This document shows positions 1-6,159 of a stretch of DNA of 8,245 nucleotides, piece after piece. Where the stretch lies: positions 1 to 8,245 of the forward strand of contig PUMS01000276.1 in the NCBI GenBank assembly GCA_003551485.1, written 5' to 3'. The notes under the pieces were generated by a model. That model was given only the letters and a program-made list of their open reading frames with translations. It made no database searches and had not been told where the DNA came from. Position 1 is the stretch's first letter. Each line of letters opens with the position of its first letter. This DNA is from Phycisphaeraceae bacterium (GTDB lineage: Bacteria; Planctomycetota; Phycisphaerae; Phycisphaerales; Phycisphaeraceae). The position numbers and the translations under genes were made by a program.

Positions 1-2285
1 AGCACCGCCAGCAGCAGGTTTCGCAACTCCCGGCGGCCGCCGCCCAGGGCGCCGGCATCGGCCACCTCACCATCCACGAAACGCACACCGGCTTCGCCCA
101 GTTCCCGTTGCAGGACGTCGATGTCGGCCCGCGTCAGGTCGCCTTCGGCCGGCTCGATGTTGGCCGCGAAGATCACGTTGCGGGTTGAATGGTCCTGGCC
201 GCCACCGCTCTGGTCGTCATCGGCGCGCCGGGTGAGTTCGAGGGTGTAGAAGCCCACCAGGTCCGTGCGGGCGCGGTCCTCACCCTCCTCGGGATCGCCG
301 AATCGCACCTGCGTGCGCCCGGTCTGCTCATCCGGGGTCGCCGTCCGGCGGATGAAGTCACCCCGCGGCGGGCGCAGGCGCACCTGCGGACGGAACGCCG
401 CCAGGTCGATCTGCTGGACCAGCGCCTCGCCCACCGCCACGTTCAGATGCTGATCCGGCACCCGCGCCACGTAGCGGCCGATCTCCTGCATGAAAATGGG
501 GAAGGTGAGCATGTCCGGCCAGTTGCTCCAGTCGCCGCCGGGGTCGGTCGCCACCAGCACGACGCGGCCCTCACCGAACCGGCTCTCGACGATCAGGGGC
601 GAGCGGTCGGCATCATCGACCCGCGCCAGCACGCGAACGTCGCCGGCCTCGAGCCGCCCCTGCGGGATGAGCAGGCGATTCCACAAGAAAAACTGCGTGT
701 GACGGTTCAACTCCGGGTCCAGTGCACCGGCGGCGGGGTGGCCCGACAACTCGCGCGTCATGCCCACCCACCGCTGCTTGGTCGGGTCGCCCGCGGGCGC
801 GCCCAGCTCCACGGGCAGCATCCCTTCACCCTCGCGATGCAGCAGGCGGTTGTAGTCACTGGTGCGGACGTTGGGGCCGGTAAAGATGACCAGGCCCGCG
901 CCCTGGCGCACGCGCTGTTCGATGTCCTCAACCCGCTGCTCGGGAAGGTCGCGGACGTTGGCCAGGACGATGAAGTCGGCCCGGTCCAGCGTCTGCTGCG
1001 AAACCTGGCGAAGCGCCTCGGCGCTGACGGCGCGGATGGCGTAACCACCGCGCTGCGGGCCCGGCGGCTCGAGGCCGAAGCGGATCGCCGCCACCTGCGA
1101 TCGGGCGCCCAGCGCCCGCGGATCGGGGTCGCCGCCGTCGATCAGCAGGGCGCGAACGCCCGGATGCACGCGAACCGCCAGGTGGCGGGTGTTGTCGATG
1201 CGAAGCTGATCGGGGTACTCCAGTTCGGCCGTGACCCGTTCATGGCCGCTTTCCATGAACGTCACGGACATGTTGAACACCTCCTGCTGCCCCGGACCGA
1301 TCGCCCGGTCGGGCTCGATCGTCTGCTGAGTCCCACCGGCGATCAGCCGCAGCCGCAGGTTGGAGGCATCCGAAGGCCCATGGTTGGTTACCGTCACCAG
1401 GAAACGCGTGGTGCGGCCGGTGACGGCCATCTTGTCCTCGGGGTGGATCGACACGTCGCTGATGGTCAGGTTGGTCGTATCCTCACCGCCGACGTCGACC
1501 ACCGCCATGGCATCGACCTCGTTCAGAAGCGCATTCACCGCCTGCACCAGGCTCTGATCGCCGCCTGCGCCCTCGCCTGCGCCCCCGCCTGCGCCCTCAT
1601 CGGCAGGCCACTCGCGCTGCCGCATGTCGCTGACCACGTACACCGACCGGTTGGGCGCCACGTCGCTGGTCGCGGCGTAGCGGCCGACGGCGGCCAGGGC
1701 GTCGGCCATCCGCGCCGGAAGCGCGGAAGGCTCCAGCCCGCCTTCGCCCCCGGTGCCCAGGAGCCTCTCCCTCAACTCGTTGACCTCCAGCTCGTTGCCC
1801 ACCGGGTGGCCCACCACCAGCGGCCGGTCCCGGCGCGAGGTGAGGATGAGGGTGATCCGGTCACCGCGCTGCTCGCGCGAGAGGGTATGGGCGAACTCGA
1901 CGATGCGGTCCAGGGCGGCATCAAAGCTGCTTGCCGTGCCCAGGCGCGCATCCATGCTCGGGGAGTCATCCAGCAGGATGATCCGCTCGTGCTGGGCCGA
2001 GCCCATCGCCAGCGCGGCCAGGCCCGTCGGCGCCATCATCAGCCGTGCCACCAGCAGCGCGATCAGGATCACGATCAGGCAGCGCAGCAGCAGCAGGATC
2101 AGGTGCTCCATGCGGATGCGGCGGCGGTTCTTCTTGTCGGCATCCAGCAGAAAGTCCATCGCCGCCCACGCCACGATCTTGAACCGCCGCCGCGCCAGCA
2201 GGTGAATGATGATCGGCGCAGCGATCGCCCCGGCGCCCATCAGCAGGGCGGGGTTGGCGGCGGTAATCCCGAGAAAGCCAAGCAT
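1..2285 (-). CDS. BatA-type membrane protein with VWA domain (C-terminus cut by window edge)
   Basis: An uninterrupted minus-strand frame of 761 codons runs from ATG at 2285 to the left edge, where it is still open. Residues 1-30 (FLGITAANPALLMG...AAPIIIHLLARRR) and about 60-82 form the two-helix N-terminal segment typical of BatA proteins. A VWA domain follows, with the metal-site motif DDSPS at 106-110 and a later VVSD at 217-220. A Gly/Ala-rich insert lies at 230-243. Residues 271-372 look like a CARDB or other beta-sandwich module, and about 375-610 like a non-catalytic glutamine-amidotransferase-like domain (LLIDGGDPD at 380-388, GAGLVIFTG at 462-470). RRELRNLLLAV at the edge probably begins a C-terminal membrane helix. 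Most of the protein should therefore lie outside the cytoplasm. A TAG four codons upstream and a weak GAAGA at 2295-2291 support this start. It is the last visible gene of the MoxR operon. The family call is firm, the domain limits are approximate, and the precise role is unknown. Confidence 0.88.
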   Translation of the reverse strand, partial: MLGFLGITAANPALLMGAGAIAAPIIIHLLARRRFKIVAWAAMDFLLDADKKNRRRIRMEHLILLLLRCLIVILIALLVARLMMAPTGLAALAMGSAQHERIILLDDSPSMDARLGTASSFDAALDRIVEFAHTLSREQRGDRITLILTSRRDRPLVVGHPVGNELEVNELRERLLGTGGEGGLEPSALPARMADALAAVGRYAATSDVAPNRSVYVVSDMRQREWPADEGAGGGAGEGAGGDQSLVQAVNALLNEVDAMAVVDVGGEDTTNLTISDVSIHPEDKMAVTGRTTRFLVTVTNHGPSDASNLRLRLIAGGTQQTIEPDRAIGPGQQEVFNMSVTFMESGHERVTAELEYPDQLRIDNTRHLAVRVHPGVRALLIDGGDPDPRALGARSQVAAIRFGLEPPGPQRGGYAIRAVSAEALRQVSQQTLDRADFIVLANVRDLPEQRVEDIEQRVRQGAGLVIFTGPNVRTSDYNRLLHREGEGMLPVELGAPAGDPTKQRWVGMTRELSGHPAAGALDPELNRHTQFFLWNRLLIPQGRLEAGDVRVLARVDDADRSPLIVESRFGEGRVVLVATDPGGDWSNWPDMLTFPIFMQEIGRYVARVPDQHLNVAVGEALVQQIDLAAFRPQVRLRPPRGDFIRRTATPDEQTGRTQVRFGDPEEGEDRARTDLVGFYTLELTRRADDDQSGGGQDHSTRNVIFAANIEPAEGDLTRADIDVLQRELGEAGVRFVDGEVADAGALGGGRRELRNLLLAV
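1562..1597. repeat. 12-base tandem repeat, three units, inside the BatA gene
   Basis: cgcctgcgcc recurs at 1562-1571, 1574-1583 and 1586-1595 with a 12-base period. On the coding strand it encodes the Gly/Ala-rich insert GAGGGAGEGAGG at residues 231-242, just after the VWA core. The period is a multiple of three, so gain or loss of units would keep the frame. Confidence 0.75.
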
Positions 2286-2305
2286 CAACGTCTTCTACTC
2301 CGCAA

Positions 2306-2330
2306 GCCGCCGCCCCATCCGGGCGACGGC
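2306..2330 (-). other. Intercistronic stem-loop between DUF58 and BatA genes
   Basis: Two ten-base arms (2306-2315 and 2321-2330) flank a five-base loop. On the DNA there is one mismatch, but in the minus-strand transcript it becomes a U-G pair, so the RNA stem is unbroken. No T-run follows, so a simple intrinsic terminator is unlikely. It lies about 20 bases before the BatA start and might affect mRNA stability or translation. Confidence 0.55.
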
Positions 2331-2343
2331 GAACACCCTGGGG

Positions 2344-3270
2344 TCAATGCCGCCGCGCACCGCGGACGATGCGCTGGCGGAAGCTCAGGTAAGAGGCCAG
2401 CGCCGCATCCAGCGGGTCTTTCGAGGAAAGCGGCACGTAGTCGGCTCCGCTGATCGAGCAGGCGCGGCGGACCTCGCTCTTGAACCGGTCCACCGCCTCG
2501 AGGTAGCTGCGGCGAAGCGCCCGCGGCTCGGTCAGAAGCTCGATGTCCTGCTCCATCCCCCGAAACAGCGTGTTGTCCTGGAACGGGAAGGTCAGTTCGT
2601 GGTCGTGCATCACGTGAAAGACCACCACCTCGTGGCGGCGGTGGCGGAAGTGGCGAAGCGACTGGGCCAACTGCGCCGGGTCCACGAACAGGTCCGACAC
2701 CAGCACCACCAGCCCGCGCTTGCCGATCTGATCGGCCAGGCGGTGGAACACCTCGCCCACGTCCGTTTTCTCGTCGGGCCGGGCGTTGTCCAGCTCGTGC
2801 AACATCAGCTTCATGTGCGCGGGGTTGGTCGAGGCCGGCAGGTTCCTGCGGATGGCGGTGTCGAACGTCACCAGCCCGACCCTGTCGCCCTGGTGCTGGA
2901 GCAGGTGGGCCAGGCAGGCCGCCAGCGTCGCCGCGTAGTCGAACTTGCCAAGCCCATCGTCGCCATCCTCGCCGTAGGCCATCGACTTGGAGCAGTCGAG
3001 CACGATGGTGCCGCGGAGGTTGGTCTCTTCCTCGTATTCCTTGATGTAGAGCCGGTCGGTCTTGGACCAGACCTTCCAGTCCACGTGCTTGATCTCATCG
3101 CCGGGCACGTACTCGCGGTGCGAGGCGAACTCGACGGCGAAGCCGTGGTAGGGGCTCTTGTGCATGCCGGTGATAAAGCCCTCGACCACCAGCCGGGCGC
3201 GCACGTCCAGCCGCTTGATCTTCTCGATCACCTTCGGGTCGAGGTAGCGTTGTCCAGCCATCTTGGCCAT
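2344..3270 (-). CDS. DUF58 domain protein with VWA-like fold
   Basis: This protein of 308 residues belongs to the DUF58 family, which is usually encoded directly downstream of moxR. The family signature HREYVPGDEIKHVDWKVW spans 51-68. It is followed by the metal-site motif DCSKS at 92-96, a likely metal-site threonine at 169 and LVSD at 190-193, so the VWA-type site looks intact. No signal peptide or membrane helix is visible, so it is probably cytoplasmic or peripheral to the membrane. DUF58 proteins are thought to act with MoxR ATPases in assembling or activating other proteins; the partner here is inferred from gene order. The frame stays open upstream to a GTG at 3318. I chose ATG 3270 because AGAGAG lies six bases before it and because the family usually begins close to the RYLDPKVI segment (8-15). 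ATG 3276 and 3261 are possible alternatives. Confidence 0.93.
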   Translation of the reverse strand: MAKMAGQRYLDPKVIEKIKRLDVRARLVVEGFITGMHKSPYHGFAVEFASHREYVPGDEIKHVDWKVWSKTDRLYIKEYEEETNLRGTIVLDCSKSMAYGEDGDDGLGKFDYAATLAACLAHLLQHQGDRVGLVTFDTAIRRNLPASTNPAHMKLMLHELDNARPDEKTDVGEVFHRLADQIGKRGLVVLVSDLFVDPAQLAQSLRHFRHRRHEVVVFHVMHDHELTFPFQDNTLFRGMEQDIELLTEPRALRRSYLEAVDRFKSEVRRACSISGADYVPLSSKDPLDAALASYLSFRQRIVRGARRH

Positions 3271-3276
3271 GAGCAT

Positions 3277-3282
3277 CTCTCT
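3277..3282 (-). promoter_or_regulatory. Shine-Dalgarno-like site deciding the DUF58 start
   Basis: AGAGAG on the minus strand lies six bases before ATG 3270. It is too close to ATG 3276, which it directly abuts, and so favours 3270. Confidence 0.55.
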
Positions 3283-3332
3283 TGCAGTGGGCCTGTCCGA
3301 CCGACGGCGCCGAAGCACCGCTCATCAGTCCC

Positions 3333-3356
3333 GCGGCCGCGCCGGCGCCCGGCCGC
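3333..3356 (-). other. Intercistronic stem-loop between MoxR and DUF58 genes
   Basis: GCGGCCG (3333-3339) and CGGCCGC (3350-3356) form a perfect seven-base stem around a ten-base GC loop. There is no T-run after it on the minus strand. The 115-base gap it sits in contains no other recognisable gene. Confidence 0.45.
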
Positions 3357-3385
3357 CGTCGGCCCGCAGCCATCCGGTTGCGGCT

Positions 3386-4447
<1,062 letters not shown>

Positions 4448-4453
4448 GTTCAA

Positions 4454-4457
4454 CTCC
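4454..4457 (-). promoter_or_regulatory. Shine-Dalgarno site deciding the MoxR start
   Basis: GGAG on the minus strand lies six bases before ATG 4447. It supports that codon over the in-frame TTG at 4537. Confidence 0.75.
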
Positions 4458-4476
4458 AGATAAAAAGCCCTGCAAC

Positions 4477-4525
4477 GCCGCCGGCCCGCGGCCGGGGCGG
4501 CTTGGTCGCGGCGGGCGCCCGCCGC
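4477..4525 (-). other. Two GC stem-loops between the toroid-protein and MoxR genes
   Basis: A perfect 18-base palindrome (4508-4525) can form a seven-base stem with a four-base loop. Next to it, 4477-4486 pairs with 4490-4501 around a CGC loop, with a two-base bulge. A run of five T occurs on the minus strand about ten bases beyond the second hairpin (4462-4466), too far for a standard terminator, but partial termination or an RNA-processing barrier is possible. Confidence 0.45.
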
Positions 4526-4533
4526 AACCCGAT

Positions 4534-5652
4534 TCAACGCTGAAAGATCGGCAGGTAACCATAGGGCAGCGACAGCACCGTCACCGACACCGCCGTGCCG
4601 TAGGTCGTGCCCACCCGATCACCATCCCAACTGCCATCATCGTTCTGGGTGCCCAGCAGGTCCTGCTGCAACTGCGGGTAATACCAGGCCCAGTCCTCCT
4701 CATCCGTGCTCAGGTACATCGCCTGAGCCGTGTAGAAGGTCGCGTAGCTGTTGTGGCCCCGGAACACCTGCGTCGTGTCTTCGCCCCGCATCATGTTGCG
4801 AAGGTACTCCATGCACCGCAGAGCCACCGGGTGCTCGTACTCGCCGGCGTTGTTCAACGAGGCCACCGCCTGCGCTGTGATCGGCGCGCGGCTGGGGCCG
4901 CCGCGCCCGGCCCGGTAGCGGATGCCCCCATCGTCGTTGGCGCTCTTCTCGATGTACTCGATCGACTGCTGGATCGTCTCGCGCGGTACGAGAATGCCCG
5001 CGTTGCGGCAGGCGCGCAGGCCCTGCACCTGCGTGATCGTCACCGAGCCCTCATCGTTGGTCGAGTCGGGGCTGTAGTACCAGCCGCCAAGCTCCGATTG
5101 CGAATTGGCCGTCAGCCGCACCGCCCGGTTCAGTATCCGGCGGATCTGCTCGGCCAGACGCGGGTCGGTCTCCATGCCGTAGACCTCGGCCAGGAACAGC
5201 AGCGAGAAGCCGTGGGCGTACATCGGCCGCTGCTCCTCATTCCGCCGCGCGATCAGACCCGTACCCGAATCGGCCGCGCGGATGACGTAATTGACCGCGC
5301 GGCGGACGTTGGCCGCATACGGCCCCTCCGTGGGCGTGTTGCCCCCGGCCAGCAGGGCCAGGCCCGCCATCGAGGTCATCGCCACCGGGTAGTTGCCCTG
5401 CCCCCCCTGGGTGCGCCATGAGCCATCGGGCCGCTGCGTACTGGCCAGATACGCCAACCCGCGCTGGATGGCCCGCTCGGTCTGGGCGGACATCCCCGCC
5501 GGCCGCGGCGAAGGCCCGCGAACCTCGCCGCGCTGGGCATCGGCACGAGCATCGGCCGGCGACAAGGTTCCCGAACCTCCCGCCCAAACCCCCGCCACGG
5601 CCACCGCCAGCAGCGCCATCGCCATCTTCCACGGATGCCAACTGTACCTCAT
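4534..5652 (-). CDS. Secreted prenyltransferase/squalene-oxidase-repeat (alpha/alpha toroid) protein
   Basis: This protein of 372 residues has a Sec-type signal peptide: a positively charged start, a hydrophobic core at about 10-24 and a plausible cleavage site after VWA at 22-24. The mature part carries several repeats of the squalene-cyclase/prenyltransferase toroid type, seen as GLAYLASTQRPDGSW (65-79), LGGWYYSPDSTNDEGS (188-203), ANDDGGIRY (238-246) and GTQNDDGSWDGDRVGTTYGT (334-353). The acidic DxDD catalytic motif of squalene-hopene cyclase is not visible, so I do not call it a terpene cyclase. The fold may instead serve binding or scaffolding. AAGGG lies eight bases before ATG 5652. 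It is the first gene of the apparent operon, 86 bases upstream of the MoxR gene, which suggests shared expression. The family call is strong and the function is unknown. Confidence 0.9.
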   Translation of the reverse strand: MRYSWHPWKMAMALLAVAVAGVWAGGSGTLSPADARADAQRGEVRGPSPRPAGMSAQTERAIQRGLAYLASTQRPDGSWRTQGGQGNYPVAMTSMAGLALLAGGNTPTEGPYAANVRRAVNYVIRAADSGTGLIARRNEEQRPMYAHGFSLLFLAEVYGMETDPRLAEQIRRILNRAVRLTANSQSELGGWYYSPDSTNDEGSVTITQVQGLRACRNAGILVPRETIQQSIEYIEKSANDDGGIRYRAGRGGPSRAPITAQAVASLNNAGEYEHPVALRCMEYLRNMMRGEDTTQVFRGHNSYATFYTAQAMYLSTDEEDWAWYYPQLQQDLLGTQNDDGSWDGDRVGTTYGTAVSVTVLSLPYGYLPIFQR

Positions 5653-5832
5653 GCCACAAACCCTTTACACACAATCCCTTGCATTCCGTTTACCCGCCGG
5701 CGGTCACCGCCGCCCACGCAGCAGCACCCACCACCACCATCCCGCCCCACGTCCGGTAAGACGCCCCCGCCCGCCGGAGGCTGTCACCAACCCTCCGCCA
5801 CCCGAAAAATCCCCCCCGGCGGAGAAGACCCC
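5653..5832. other. Noncoding upstream region of the minus-strand operon
   Basis: No gene is supported here. The only ribosome-binding site is AAGGG (5665-5661) before the toroid-protein gene. The operon promoter should lie here, but I see no pair of convincing -35 and -10 boxes. GCGGTCACCGC at 5700-5710 is a short inverted repeat that could be an operator, although such palindromes are common in GC-rich DNA. CTCCGCC (5793-5799) can pair either with GGCGGAG (5818-5824) or, in part, with CGGAGG (5775-5780). Confidence 0.4.
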
Positions 5833-5896
5833 GTAGGGTGGGTAGAGCGAGGCCCGGCGAGCGACGGCTTCGACAGCGCTCCGCGCTAAACCCACC
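5833..5896 (+). repeat. REP-like unit, left arm
   Basis: The unit starts with GTAG (5833-5836), followed by a hairpin. GGTGGGT (5837-5843) pairs with ACCCACC (5890-5896). After a two-by-two internal loop, AGCG (5846-5849) pairs with CGCT (5884-5887). A further small stem inside pairs AGCG (5860-5863) with CGCT (5877-5880). A GTAG head followed by an imperfect hairpin is the usual design of REP sequences linked to RAYT transposases. Confidence 0.7.
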
Positions 5897-6030
5897 AATA
5901 AGCCGTGGCGACCGCAAGAGGCGCCGGGCCTTCCACAGGGTCGGGACCGGGGGCCAGAGGTCGAGCCGGCCCCCCGTGATTCGTGGCGGCTTTACGGAGC
6001 CGGGGGCAAAACCGTGCTCGTAGCGGGGAG

Positions 6031-6094
6031 TGTGGGTTTAGCGCGGAGCGCTGTCGAAGCAGTCGCTCGCAAAGCCTCGCTCTACCCACCCTAC
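6031..6094 (-). repeat. REP-like unit, right arm (inverted)
   Basis: Read on the minus strand this unit begins with GTAG (6094-6091) and repeats the left arm. The differences are at its inner end (6031), one base at 6061 and a three-base block at 6071-6073. The outer stem is kept as six pairs: GTGGGT at 6032-6037 with ACCCAC at 6084-6089. Two of the differing places lie in the unit's loop region, so most of the hairpin is retained. Confidence 0.7.
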
Positions 6095-6147
6095 AGCTTG
6101 GGGCTGCCAGAGTCGTGGGGCGCCCGCCCCCGGCCCGCCCCCCGCAA

Positions 6148-6153
6148 TAGAAT
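6148..6153 (+). promoter_or_regulatory. Putative -10 box of a leaderless uvrB promoter
   Basis: TAGAAT matches five of six bases of the TATAAT consensus and ends six bases before the uvrB ATG, so transcription would start at or very near the A of the start codon. The bases before ATG (cgggcg) offer no purine-rich ribosome-binding site. No TTGACA-like -35 element is visible in the GC-only stretch at the expected distance. This is inferred from position and sequence alone. Confidence 0.45.
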
Positions 6154-6159
6154 CGGGCG

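Larger units (their letters stand above)
5833..6094. repeat. BIME-like element: two inverted GTAG-headed REP-like units
   Basis: The element spans 262 bases between the two divergent genes. Its ends (5833-5896 and 6031-6094) are inverted copies matching at 59 of 64 positions, by direct comparison. The middle 134 bases contain no convincing gene. Paired inverted REP sequences of this sort are known as BIMEs and are moved by RAYT (TnpA-REP) transposases in other bacteria; no such transposase is in this window. No clear target-site duplication is visible in the flanks. The REP assignment is inferred from the GTAG head and hairpin structure. Confidence 0.75.

Noticed and set aside
189..2453. Plus-strand open frame of 754 codons opposite the BatA gene
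   Set aside because: Its protein is rich in His, Arg, Gln and Ala with no recognisable motif, and it lies opposite a clear BatA/VWA gene. It reflects high GC content.
3271..3318. GTG start at 3318 for the DUF58 gene
   Set aside because: The added residues are Arg-rich and unlike the family; AGAGAG is well placed for ATG 3270.
4448..4537. TTG start for MoxR overlapping the stop of the toroid gene (TTGA)
   Set aside because: Such an overlap could couple translation, but the added 30 residues are Ala/Arg-rich and unlike the family, and a good GGAG site marks ATG 4447.
5833..6094. Insertion sequence or MITE with terminal inverted repeats
   Set aside because: No transposase and no target-site duplication are visible, and each arm folds on its own behind a GTAG head, which fits a REP pair better.
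6095..6159. LexA-type SOS operator before uvrB
   Set aside because: Neither CTGT-N8-ACAG nor GAAC-N4-GTTC is visible in the upstream stretch. A lineage-specific box cannot be excluded from one sequence.
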